This document shows, piece after piece, positions 48,339 through 56,579 of a DNA stretch of 64,000 bases. The stretch spans positions 19,619 to 83,618 of the forward strand of contig UBYX01000019.1 in assembly GCA_900469955.1 (NCBI GenBank). Direction: 5' to 3'. Each line of letters starts with the position of its first letter. Positions within the stretch are counted from its first letter, which is position 1. A program made the translations under genes and the position numbers. The DNA comes from Hyphomicrobiales bacterium (GTDB lineage Bacteria; Pseudomonadota; Alphaproteobacteria; Rhizobiales; Rhizobiaceae). Under the pieces are notes generated by a model. It was given only the letters and a program-made list of their open reading frames with translations, was not told the origin of the DNA and searched no databases.

Positions 48339-50174
48339 TCAAACAACGAAGAAGTCATTTGCGGTGAGAGCAAGTCCTGTCGTTAGAGTCGCGAAATGGA
48401 CTGAACCGCCGGCCGCAGACCCGTTGCTATCGTAGTAGAGCCAACCCGTGTCGCTTTCATAGATGATGCGATCATTCGCATCGCCGGCTTGGCCCGTTGT
48501 GTTGCTCGCGAATAAGGACGCCGAAAGTGTCCCAGTGGAAACTAGCGCAGTGAATATACCATTCTCCAAACGGATAGTGTCATCGACCACTGTAAAATCG
48601 GTAATCGCGTCAACGTTAGTCGAAGCGTTTAGCGTGCTGTTGAACAGAAAAGTATCCTGCCCCACACCCCCGGTCAGGGTATCGTTGCCGAGGTTGCCGT
48701 TCAGACTATCATTCCCGGCAGCTCCATTCAGAAGGTTCGCAGCAGAATTTCCAGCAATCACATTGGCGAGGTTGTTCCCTATGCCGTTGATTGCTGCGTT
48801 ACCGGTTAGCGCCATGTTCTCGATGAAGCTCAAACTTCCAATTGAGCGACTGATCGAGCACGTAATAAGATCGACGCCACCGGAATCGATGATTGTCGCA
48901 TTTTGAGAACCCAGGACATAGGTGTCATTGCCGCCACCGCCATTCAGCGTGTCGGCACCACCGCCGCCATTCATCGTATCGTTGCCGTCGCCGCCGTTTA
49001 GCTGGTTCGCAGCGGCATTACCGGTGATCGTATTGTTGAGGTTGTTGCCGGTGCCGTTGACCGCTGCTGTTCCTGTAAGGACGAGGTTTTCAACGAACCC
49101 GGCAAGTGAGTGGGAAATCGACGATCTAACGACGTCGGTGCCGTTGCCGTTGGCTTCAATGACCTGGTCATTGATATCGTCGATGACGTAGGTGTCGTCT
49201 CCGGCACCTCCGGCTAGATAGTCGGCGCCACCGCCACCGTTAAGGACGTCATTCCCGGCATCGCCCTGAAATCGATTATCCTGCGCGTCTCCGACGAAAG
49301 TGTCGGCGAACGCGGTGCCTCTCGCGCCCTCGATATTGACAATTGTGTCGGTACGTCCGAAGCCGTCTATCGCTGTGTCGCTGTTGAGATTGACAGTCAC
49401 GCCCCGAAAACCGCCCCGGTCGGCATCGCGGTGGTAGCGGACGATGTCGAAGCCGGCGCCGCCATCGATGAAGTCAGCGCCGCCAAGTCCCATGAATGAT
49501 TCATCAAGGCTACTGCCTGTCATCGAGTCTGCGAACTGGCAGCCGCGGAAGCTCTCGAAATTGCTGAATGTCTCCGAGTTGCCCCACGGATCGATAACGG
49601 TGCCTGTGACGGCATTTAGAAGAATCCCTCGATAAGCGCTGCTGCTGCCATAGGCGCTGGCGAAAACAAGCTGGTCCGCGCTACCAGCTCCCCCGTCGAA
49701 AGTATCGACTCCCTCGCCGCCATCCACATAGTCGGCATCGCCGTCACCAGCATTGATGATGTCGTTCCCCGCGAAACCTCTGATATCGTCATCCGCGTCC
49801 GATCCGGTAATCGTATCGGCGCCGTTGAGAATGAAAGCCGCGAGATCGTTGGGGTTCAGCGCAATGGAGGCGTCGTAGAAGGTCTCCATTGACAGGTTGA
49901 GGTCAATGGAGACCAATACTGTTGCTCCATCACCTAGAAGGATGTCAAATCCGGTCATCGTCCCGGTATCGGCAAGATCACCCTCAGCATCTGCCGTAAA
50001 TCCGCTTCCCGTTATCCTCAGCATGAGGCCATTGGTCATTTGATATAGAACTTGTGTAGAAGTGATAGAGCCAACCAATTCAGTTTCCTGGTTGCTTAGC
50101 AAATCATACAAGTTGGGATTTACGTCGGAACCAAGCGGGTATTCACCAACATTGTGATAGGTCATCTGCGCCAT
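48339..50174 (-). CDS. RTX calcium-binding (hemolysin-type repeat) protein
   Basis: The 611-residue protein has an N-terminal non-repeat domain (about 1-125) and many nonapeptide calcium-binding repeats of the GGxGxDxL type, such as GGDGNDTMN, GGGGADTLN and GNLGNDTLT. There are two long internal copies of about 85 residues, each beginning ...ENLVLTGTAAVNG or ...ENMALTGNAAING. The C-terminus ALTANDFFVV fits a type I secretion signal, but no ABC/MFP/TolC-type secretion genes are in the window. The GGAGGATTCGC site fixes the start at 50174. As cargo it may be a secreted adhesin or a particle-associated protein. Confidence 0.88.
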   Translation of the reverse strand: MAQMTYHNVGEYPLGSDVNPNLYDLLSNQETELVGSITSTQVLYQMTNGLMLRITGSGFTADAEGDLADTGTMTGFDILLGDGATVLVSIDLNLSMETFYDASIALNPNDLAAFILNGADTITGSDADDDIRGFAGNDIINAGDGDADYVDGGEGVDTFDGGAGSADQLVFASAYGSSSAYRGILLNAVTGTVIDPWGNSETFSNFESFRGCQFADSMTGSSLDESFMGLGGADFIDGGAGFDIVRYHRDADRGGFRGVTVNLNSDTAIDGFGRTDTIVNIEGARGTAFADTFVGDAQDNRFQGDAGNDVLNGGGGADYLAGGAGDDTYVIDDINDQVIEANGNGTDVVRSSISHSLAGFVENLVLTGTAAVNGTGNNLNNTITGNAAANQLNGGDGNDTMNGGGGADTLNGGGGNDTYVLGSQNATIIDSGGVDLITCSISRSIGSLSFIENMALTGNAAINGIGNNLANVIAGNSAANLLNGAAGNDSLNGNLGNDTLTGGVGQDTFLFNSTLNASTNVDAITDFTVVDDTIRLENGIFTALVSTGTLSASLFASNTTGQAGDANDRIIYESDTGWLYYDSNGSAAGGSVHFATLTTGLALTANDFFVV

Positions 50175-50316
50175 GCGAATCCTCCTTCTGAATTCCCGCA
50201 TTATGCCCAAATAACTTAAGCATCCAAGATGAATACTAAGCACGTTGAATCTAGGCTGCACCGGCTATCGCGAGCCCATGACCGCTGTCTGGACATCGAT
50301 CAGGAGAAGATGCCCC

Positions 50317-51555
50317 TCAGTAAGTCGACGTATAGATCGCCGTCACCCACAGATCCGAAGTGTCCGTGAAATTGGCTTGCGTCAGCACCGAGACGCTGGC
50401 CGCCCCATGGGTATACAGTTGCACCTGCCCGCCGATCGCAAAACCGGCGATGCCGCCACTGAGGCTCGCCATATTCAAATATCGCGAGCAGTTGATCGAC
50501 CGAACCGGCTCCAGAATATTGCCGCCTGGCAGACCTTGAATTACGGCGAAGCCAGTAGATGAACCCTTAGCCGTCAAGGTTATCCGCGCCTGCGCGACGT
50601 ACAGTTTTCCAATTCTGGCATAGACGCCTTGCCGGTTCGCATACGTCATGCCGACCGAGGCAGCACCGAATTGCAGGGTCGGTGTCCAAGTGCCCTCACC
50701 GTAGTAGTGGGCTTGGCCGACGCCTTTACTGAAGGACTGCCAAGCCTGCCGGCCGAGCCACCGGTATCCCTCGCCGGTTGGATGCAAAGTGTCATCCCAA
50801 TAGGCGACTGGCAGACGTGGCGTGTTGACGTACATCCGGAAGTCCGGATCGTGGTTGGCGCACGCGCGCAAGTATTGCTCAAATCCGGCATAGACGGGAT
50901 TTGAATTCACCGCGTCGCCCACGATGCCGTAGATGACGATTGGCGTCTGGATCGGAAACCACGATTCGATCTGAAGACGCTGCGTGACGAGTTCGTTGAA
51001 GTTTGTTAGGTAGTTACTCGGCGCGGCCGCATCGTTTTCGCCTTGCCACCACAGGAAAACATCAATCGCCGAGAGACCAAGGGCGGAGAGTGCGGCCGAG
51101 ACCGAGTTCTGAATGGCCGCGTACATATCAGGCGCCGGCGCGCTTGGAAGCCAGTTCGCGATAGGCGTCCCGCCTCGAGCCACCACGATCAGATAGACTG
51201 GCCTCGTGGGGTTATCCCTTGCCGCCTCCGCAGCGAAGGCGATGGCCGCGTTGCCCCTTCCGCTGGGAGGAGTGACGAACGCTGTGCCGGTCGTCACTGT
51301 GAAGGACGGCGTTGCGAGCGTCAGGTCGTAGTTGTTCCAAACCTTCAGGTTATCGGGCACCTCCCACGTTGACGACGACGAGATGCGAGCAAAATTCGAC
51401 TGACCGGACGCCACGATGACGAGCGGCTTCTGCGCGTTGGTCATCGTCGTTTCGTACGAGCCCAAGAGATTACGGATGTCCAACTTGGAGGGTTGGTGCG
51501 GAATGCTGATTGGCCCGTCAGCGAAGACGGTTGCTGCATTTGGTGAAAAGGCCAT
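50317..51555 (-). CDS. SGNH esterase-domain protein with phage tail-fibre-like C-terminus
   Basis: The 412-residue product starts MAFSPNAATVFADGPISIPH, a type of N-terminus I associate with phage appendage proteins. An SGNH/sialate O-acetylesterase domain follows: VIVASGQSNFA with nucleophile Ser53, FLWWQGEND (about 158) and the Asp/His pair in DDTLHPTGEGY (about 250). Residues about 280-412 (GEGTWTPTLQFG, YARIGKLYVAQARITL) resemble tail-fibre C-termini. A role in de-acetylating host surface polysaccharide during adsorption is inferred. It lies upstream of the RTX gene in the same direction, 142 bases apart. Confidence 0.78.
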   Translation of the reverse strand: MAFSPNAATVFADGPISIPHQPSKLDIRNLLGSYETTMTNAQKPLVIVASGQSNFARISSSSTWEVPDNLKVWNNYDLTLATPSFTVTTGTAFVTPPSGRGNAAIAFAAEAARDNPTRPVYLIVVARGGTPIANWLPSAPAPDMYAAIQNSVSAALSALGLSAIDVFLWWQGENDAAAPSNYLTNFNELVTQRLQIESWFPIQTPIVIYGIVGDAVNSNPVYAGFEQYLRACANHDPDFRMYVNTPRLPVAYWDDTLHPTGEGYRWLGRQAWQSFSKGVGQAHYYGEGTWTPTLQFGAASVGMTYANRQGVYARIGKLYVAQARITLTAKGSSTGFAVIQGLPGGNILEPVRSINCSRYLNMASLSGGIAGFAIGGQVQLYTHGAASVSVLTQANFTDTSDLWVTAIYTSTY

Positions 51556-51719
51556 AAAATTCCCATAGAGAAGCGCCCCGGCGCGCGGCCAGGGCGTAAG
51601 GTTTGGGTATGCGGGTGAAGCCCGCCGATGCGGCTCGATCGACGGCCTGCTGGCGCTAAAGTTGTGGGCAGCGGATGCTCCCACTGGACGAACGACGTCG
51701 CCTCCGCTTCCATCGCGAG

Positions 51720-52544
51720 ATGAAATTTGTGGCTGCCGTAGCGATTGGAGTGATTCTCGGACTGCTAACGTTCGCCGTTAGCCGCGAAGTCGCATTTGCC
51801 TTCAAAGCTGCTCCGGCGATTGAGGTCGCTGACTACGCACTCCGCCAGGTAGGCAGCTTACGTTGGATTGACACGACTCTGGTTACGGGTTTCGCCGCTG
51901 TAGCTGCCGCAGCGCTCAGCATCCGCGCAATCCGGGATCAGATTGCTGCCGACGAACGGGCGGTAGAGCGCCAACTTCAGTTCTCGGCTAATGCGGCCCA
52001 TGACGATCACGACGCCCGGCTGACGGGGGCCAGAGCCGTCCTACCAATCACTCTGAGTTCCATCTGCGCTCACGCCGAAGCTGTTCTAGCGATGATGATT
52101 GATCTGCTTCGGGAGTGCGAAGACGAACGCCTTCCTCAAACAAGAGAGCTTAAATTTCCGGAACTTCCAGTCGAAGCTGTGCACCACCTCAAGCTAGTGA
52201 TTGAGCTTTCGGGGAAAGAAGACCGCGCGATTTACGCTTCACTTGTTGGGCGCCTTCAAATCCAGTCGTCTAGATTACGGGGCCTTCAAAGAGAGATGGC
52301 CCGAGCTCCTGTTCGTCAAAACTCCATCGAAGGACGCGCCCTCGATGCAGCGGAGGTTTACGCCCGAGCTTCTTTGCTTTTTGAGTACGGCCGCTTTGAA
52401 TCTGATAGGCCGAATGCCGATCTTAGGATCGAAAATCTTGCCAACGCGCTCCACGGCATGGATGTTTTTTCCCACGACAACTTGCTGCTAAAGAGGGCGA
52501 AGACGTATTTCCAATTCCGCGAGGACGGTGTCATCGAGGCTTAG
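51720..52544 (+). CDS. Membrane-anchored cargo protein of unknown function (274 residues)
   Basis: Two N-terminal membrane segments (about 3-20 and 47-66) are followed by a charged, helical cytoplasmic part with likely coiled-coil (AIRDQIAADERAVERQLQ) and further helices to the end. It is the only plus-strand gene between minus-strand genes, with lower GC and less biased codons than the chromosome, which fits a foreign cargo gene. The ribosome site is weak. No family is recognised. Confidence 0.68.
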   Translation: MKFVAAVAIGVILGLLTFAVSREVAFAFKAAPAIEVADYALRQVGSLRWIDTTLVTGFAAVAAAALSIRAIRDQIAADERAVERQLQFSANAAHDDHDARLTGARAVLPITLSSICAHAEAVLAMMIDLLRECEDERLPQTRELKFPELPVEAVHHLKLVIELSGKEDRAIYASLVGRLQIQSSRLRGLQREMARAPVRQNSIEGRALDAAEVYARASLLFEYGRFESDRPNADLRIENLANALHGMDVFSHDNLLLKRAKTYFQFREDGVIEA

Positions 52545-52810
52545 ACCGCAAAAAGGGATAAATCCGAGAGATCCGCGTCATCGTTGTGCAGAGGTTGAGG
52601 CGCGCCTTTGCGGCGGAGGTCCACGGTTGCCACGGTACGAAATTCCCAATTAGGTTGAATTGCGAGGATGAGTTCCGCGCGGGTGTCGGGGCCAATAGGC
52701 GCGAAATTGCAAGGGTACGGGGGATGCAGGTTTACGAAGACGCGTACCGTCGGGTGATCGACGCGCTGGACGTGGCGCTTACCGATCTCAGTCAGGCGGT
52801 GAAGCCGCCA
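52541..52810 (-). pseudogene. Possible small gene without a proper start codon
   Basis: An 89-codon open frame reading RLTEIGKRHVQRVDHP, VRVFVNLHPPYPCNF and RAELILAIQPNWEFRT and ending LSDLSLFAV. Its stop interlocks with the stop of the convergent membrane-protein gene, and it begins just after the RepA-type gene. No ATG/GTG/TTG opens the frame; an ATG-ATG (52814-52809) sits directly upstream in another frame, so a one-base shift may have broken it. The opposite-strand ORF here uses many AGG codons and looks less real. Confidence 0.35.
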
Positions 52811-52825
52811 TCATTAGTCCAAGTC

Positions 52826-54115
52826 CTAGGTGTCACCGCGTACCGGTATCAGGAGCCAGCGTAGTCGGATCTCGCCACCGAGCTTGCCGTAGTTGCTTTT
52901 CATTGTCCTGATGATGCGCAAGTCAGGGTCCGTGTCCTTGCCTTCGGGGCGCGTCATGTAAAGCCGTGAGCGCGAACTATTGCTCCAGCCGGTAGATCCG
53001 GAGGAGCCAGTTCCCGATTGGATCCCCTGTAGTGAAGGGTGAGCCAAGAGAATTACCGCGCAGTCGATCTCGATCGCCAAGCGCCGCAATATGCCGATGA
53101 ACTGTCGCGCCTGACCGCGTTTGATCTCATCTCCCCCGAAGAGGTCGGCGACGGTGTCCAATACCAAGAGCCTAGGCCTGAAGCCCCGAGCATAGTCTGC
53201 CAAGGCCTTCCAAAGGCCAGTTGGTTGCATGATGCCAAGGCGGTCGGGGATTGACAGTAGTGCATCCATGCCGGCGAGGGGAACCAGCCGAAAGTCCGTG
53301 AGGTCCAGCAACGTCCGCCTATGAGAACGAACGATATCGAGCAAACGCCGGTGGAATTCATCGGATTCATCCTCGGCGCCTAGATAGAGAACGCGGCCGG
53401 CCGTGGGGCTAATCCCGATGGTATCAATACCCATCGAACCGGCCGCAGCGAGTTGGAGCGCCCAGAGCGATTTCCCTACACCGCCGTCTCCGCTTAGGAT
53501 GGTTACTTGCCGCATTGGAACTAGATCGCTGGCATACCATTCGCGCTCGGGCACTGACTGGTCATGCCAGTCCGAGGGCGTCACGACTTCGATGAGCCGG
53601 GGCTCGTTTACCGATTGCGGCTTGTTGTCATTCGCTGCGACAGGGTCCGTCCGCGATTCAAACTTATCAGAAAGTGCGGCAAGCTCGGGCATCATCGCCG
53701 TTTCCGGCAGAGGATCGAAAGACGCCCCCGCGGAAGGCAGCCCACAGACGTCCTCGAGCGGCAGGTCGTTGACGATCGCTTCCATAATCAGGTCCACGGC
53801 GCGAGCGCACGGCTCGCCGTCGATCTGGCGAATGTCCGGTGTTCCTTCCCGCCAGTGCGTTATGACAGATACGTCTTCGCCCTTACCGATAAATCGACCG
53901 AAGCTGTCGGTTAGGATGGCAAGGCGCGGGATATCGGCGATCTCAAAATCTGACCAATCGTTGATCTTTTCCAAAGTGTCGCGTGTGGTGGCCTCCCAGT
54001 CCGGCAAGCCATCTCTGAATGGCATAAGCACCGGGTCGCCAGAGAGCATACGGCACCACGCCCGGAACTCTTCCCATTCCGCAGGTCGGGGGTCAGGCTG
54101 CTTGATTACGGTCAT
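52826..54115 (-). CDS. RepA-type AAA ATPase (putative replication helicase)
   Basis: The 429-residue protein has an N-terminal region without recognised domain (about 1-190) and a RecA-like ATPase of the RepA/AAA_25 class. Walker A is SGDGGVGKSLWALQ (about 209-222), then YLGAEDESDEFHRRL, Walker B RLLVLDTVADLFGG and VILLAHPSLQG (sensor His), with SGSTGWSNSSRSRLY near the end. Such proteins are hexameric replicative helicases of plasmids and satellites or phage helicase-loading ATPases. It overlaps the small gene upstream by 23 bases. Confidence 0.83.
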   Translation of the reverse strand: MTVIKQPDPRPAEWEEFRAWCRMLSGDPVLMPFRDGLPDWEATTRDTLEKINDWSDFEIADIPRLAILTDSFGRFIGKGEDVSVITHWREGTPDIRQIDGEPCARAVDLIMEAIVNDLPLEDVCGLPSAGASFDPLPETAMMPELAALSDKFESRTDPVAANDNKPQSVNEPRLIEVVTPSDWHDQSVPEREWYASDLVPMRQVTILSGDGGVGKSLWALQLAAAGSMGIDTIGISPTAGRVLYLGAEDESDEFHRRLLDIVRSHRRTLLDLTDFRLVPLAGMDALLSIPDRLGIMQPTGLWKALADYARGFRPRLLVLDTVADLFGGDEIKRGQARQFIGILRRLAIEIDCAVILLAHPSLQGIQSGTGSSGSTGWSNSSRSRLYMTRPEGKDTDPDLRIIRTMKSNYGKLGGEIRLRWLLIPVRGDT

Positions 54116-54359
54116 CGGCTGTCAGTGCCCTCAGTTGGTCGGTGGCGAGTTTGGTGATGCGTTCGGCCAACGGGGCGGCGAACGTGGCGACGCGCCGCGA
54201 CCCAGACTGCGGGGCGAATGTCAGTAGCCGACCGTCTCGCATTTTCAGGAGCCTTAGACCGTACAGTCTGGCCTCCGGCGTGAGCGCAAGATCGAACACG
54301 GCGATGGCTCTATGGCCGCCGCTAGGTTCATCGATCGTCTTAAAATCAAGGATCTGCAT
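54093..54359 (-). CDS. Small element protein of unknown function (88 residues)
   Basis: Starts MQILDFKTIDEPSGGHRAIAVFDL after GGAGAACT, the first gene at the right end of the element. The beta-rich N-terminal half, with FDLALTPEARLYGLRLLKMRDG, is reminiscent of SpoVG-like or single-strand-DNA-associated small phage proteins, but I cannot assign it. It overlaps the RepA-type gene by 23 bases, so both form one replication transcript. Confidence 0.65.
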   Translation of the reverse strand: MQILDFKTIDEPSGGHRAIAVFDLALTPEARLYGLRLLKMRDGRLLTFAPQSGSRRVATFAAPLAERITKLATDQLRALTADDRNQAA

Positions 54360-54467
54360 AGTTCTCCTTTCATCAGCGCACGAAGGCGCGGCCCGCCGAC
54401 AGATGCCGGAGGGCGGTGGAGGACGTCGAATGTGGGGTAGGGGACGCGGCTAAGCTACTTCAATGGC

Positions 54468-54983
54468 TTAGCGCAGAATGCGGAACTGCTCGCGGGATTC
54501 GTAGGCCATTGCGGCGTGGCAATAATCGATGACCGATGACCAGGAGGAAAGCACCTGCTTGCCGCGCAACTCGCTTTTCAGCATGCGCTGGCCGACGGTA
54601 GCAACGAGCTTCAGATCGAGCGCTACCGCCTCGCCGACGCCTTTGACCTCCTGCAGCAGCGTAGCCGGAGCGCCGAAGACGCCTGCCAGCGTGCCGAAGC
54701 GGTCGATCAGTGCCTTGGCGATCGGCTTGGTATCGCGGCGCGGGATCAGCCGGAAAAGCAGCAGTTCGAGGATCTCGTAATCGGCCAGCGCCGTGTCGCC
54801 GTGATCCCGATATTTCGTTCTGAGTCGCTCGCGGTGGCCATGATAGTGGGCAGCCGGCTCTTCCTTCGCGACCGCCTGGGATTTCTTGAGCGTCCCGGGA
54901 TTGGAAAGCTGCTCGGCAAAGAAGCCGCGCTCGTCTTCAAGAAGGGACGCCTGATCGTCCGGAGGAGCCGAGCGGTTTGCCAT
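54468..54983 (-). pseudogene. radC: radC, 5' half, truncated by the integrated element
   Basis: Codes for residues 1-169 of RadC (start [20 protein letters not shown], with the HhH-like region [23 protein letters not shown]) and breaks at ESREQFRI. The element adds Leu-Arg and a TAA stop. The JAMM domain lies at 44398-44690. It is the last gene of the minus-strand order phaC-sfsA-map-radC and starts 2 bases after the map stop. Confidence 0.92.
54478..54484 (-). repeat. attR core in radC
   Basis: ATGCGGA on the plus strand, radC sequence to the right, element sequence to the left; partner of 44693-44699. Confidence 0.75.
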
Positions 54984-54985
54984 GA

Positions 54986-55822
54986 CTACCTCGATAGCGG
55001 CGGCAGGCCCGGTCGGTCCAGCCCTCCGGGCGACAGGGTGAATATCTCGCAGCCTGTCGCCGTGACGCCGACCGCATGTTCGTATTGCGCCGACAGCGAC
55101 CGGTCCCGGGTAACGGCCGTCCAGCCATCGGAAAGCACTTTCACATGCGGCTTGCCGAGGTTGATCATCGGCTCGATTGTGAAGATCATGCCTTCCTTCA
55201 TTTCAGGGCCTTCGTCGGCCCGTCCATAGTGGAGGATATTCGGCGAGTCGTGGAAGAGTCGACCGACGCCGTGGCCGCAGAAATCCCGCACCACCGAGCA
55301 GCGCTCCGCTTCCGCATACGTCTGGATCGCTTCGCCGATGGCACCGGTGCGGGCACCGGGGCGGACGGCGGCAATGCCGCGTAGCAGGCATTCGTAAGTG
55401 ACTTCCAGCAGGCGTTCTGCGGCGCGTTTGACCTGCCCGACCGGATACATGCGGCTCGAATCCCCATGCCAGCCGTCCAGGATAAAGGTGACGTCGATAT
55501 TGACGATATCGCCTTCCCTGAGCTGCTTGTCATCCGGCATGCCGTGGCAGACGACATGGTTGATCGAGGTGCAGACGGAATATTTGTAGCCGCGGTAGTT
55601 CAGGGTCGCCGGAAGTGCGCCGTGATCCAGGCCGAATTCGAAGACGAAGCGGTCGATCGCTTGGGTGGTGACGCCGGGTTGGACGATCGCCGCAAGCTCG
55701 TCCAGGCAGCGCGCCGTGAGCAGGCAGGCCTTGCGCATGCCGGCGAAGTCTTCCGGCGAGTAGAGCCGGATCGCACCCGTATTCTTCAAAGGGGCGGAAA
55801 CCGCCTCGATGTAGTTGACCAT
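54986..55822 (-). CDS. map: Methionine aminopeptidase, type I
   Basis: Removes the initiator methionine. The 278-residue protein has the substrate and metal residues in [12 protein letters not shown], the two aspartates in [21 protein letters not shown], the His in [16 protein letters not shown], and the glutamates in [10 protein letters not shown] and [10 protein letters not shown]. The start at 55822 (MVNYIEAV) with an AGAGA site is preferred over the in-frame codon at 55864, inside the end of sfsA. Confidence 0.95.
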   Translation of the reverse strand: MVNYIEAVSAPLKNTGAIRLYSPEDFAGMRKACLLTARCLDELAAIVQPGVTTQAIDRFVFEFGLDHGALPATLNYRGYKYSVCTSINHVVCHGMPDDKQLREGDIVNIDVTFILDGWHGDSSRMYPVGQVKRAAERLLEVTYECLLRGIAAVRPGARTGAIGEAIQTYAEAERCSVVRDFCGHGVGRLFHDSPNILHYGRADEGPEMKEGMIFTIEPMINLGKPHVKVLSDGWTAVTRDRSLSAQYEHAVGVTATGCEIFTLSPGGLDRPGLPPLSR

Positions 55823-55847
55823 TGTTCTTCTCTCGCAATTTCTCCGT

Positions 55848-56567
55848 TCATAAAGCAGCCGCACCCGGTTCGTCTATCGGAACCAGCCCCACCGGCACGA
55901 TTTCTTCAGGCGAAACCCTGCATCGAAGCGCATAGGCCTCGACGCCCCGGACTCTGGCGCGTTCGAAGGCGAGCGCATAAAGGGGGTCGAGATCCGAGCA
56001 GATGCGGAAACGCGAGCAGTCGTTTCGCTGGATCAGGTAGATCATCACCGCCCGGTGACTGGCTTCCGCCATGTCGCCAAGCTCTTCGAGATGTTTGGCG
56101 CCGCGTTGCGTGACGGTATCCGGAAACTCGGCCAGTCCGGCGACGCGACTGAAATGAACGTTCTTTACCTCGACATAGGCATTTGGAAGGCCGGCGCCCG
56201 AAAGCAGGAAATCGATGCGGGAGTTTCGCCCGTAGCGCTGTTCGCGCTGGATCGTCTCATATGGCAAAAGGCTCGGCACCAGGCCGCCACGGATCGCCTC
56301 CTCGGCGAGCCGGTTCGGCAGCCCGGTATTGATGCCGACCATTTCGCCCTCCACCTCGATCATCTCGAACATGTGGCGGTATTTGCGCGTCGGGCTGTCG
56401 TGAAGAGAGACCCAGATCGTCGAACCGGGCGTCGTCAGCCCCCGCATCGATCCGGTATTCGGGCAGGAGCCGGTAAATGCTGCGCCATCTGCGGAGATCG
56501 CGTCGAAGAGGAAGCGTTTGTAGCGCTGCGACAGCGTGGCAGGAACAAGCGGCGGATCGAAACGCAT
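55848..56567 (-). CDS. sfsA: SfsA family protein
   Basis: The 239-residue protein of the sugar fermentation stimulation family has the conserved CPNTGSMRGL (about 35-44), RIDFLL (about 117-122), EVKNVHF and FPDTVTQRGAKHLEEL segments, the latter two resembling the active site of PD-(D/E)XK nucleases. DNA binding is reported for the E. coli member, but its role is unclear. It lies between phaC and map on the minus strand, 12 bases after phaC. Confidence 0.92.
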   Translation of the reverse strand: MRFDPPLVPATLSQRYKRFLFDAISADGAAFTGSCPNTGSMRGLTTPGSTIWVSLHDSPTRKYRHMFEMIEVEGEMVGINTGLPNRLAEEAIRGGLVPSLLPYETIQREQRYGRNSRIDFLLSGAGLPNAYVEVKNVHFSRVAGLAEFPDTVTQRGAKHLEELGDMAEASHRAVMIYLIQRNDCSRFRICSDLDPLYALAFERARVRGVEAYALRCRVSPEEIVPVGLVPIDEPGAAAL

Positions 56568-56579
56568 CGGCTGGACGGA

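Larger units (their letters stand above)
44693..54484. mobile_element. 9.8 kb integrative element in radC (phage satellite or reduced prophage)
   Basis: Bounded by the direct repeat ATGCGGA (44693-44699 and 54478-54484; extended match on the minus strand TCCGCAT-Y-CT). Inside are a tyrosine integrase and Xis-like gene at the left end, a repressor with promoter-operator, a RepA-type ATPase at the right end, small unknown genes, and cargo (RTX protein, SGNH/tail-fibre-like protein, membrane protein). There are no terminase, portal, capsid, tail-tube or lysis genes. Codon use and GC are looser than in the flanks, especially at 47-54 kb. This is the layout of an excisable satellite-like island more than of a full prophage. 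Confidence 0.88.

Noticed and set aside
48900..49300. Short repeats in the RTX gene as a possible CRISPR or tandem DNA repeat
   Set aside because: The repeat period follows the nine-residue protein repeat, units are degenerate at DNA level, and there are no spacers or cas genes.
52586..52864. Plus-strand frame of 92 codons between the membrane gene and the RepA-type gene
   Set aside because: Rich in AGG codons, which the organism avoids, and it runs into the RepA-type gene on the other strand. The minus-strand frame at 52541-52810 reads more like protein.
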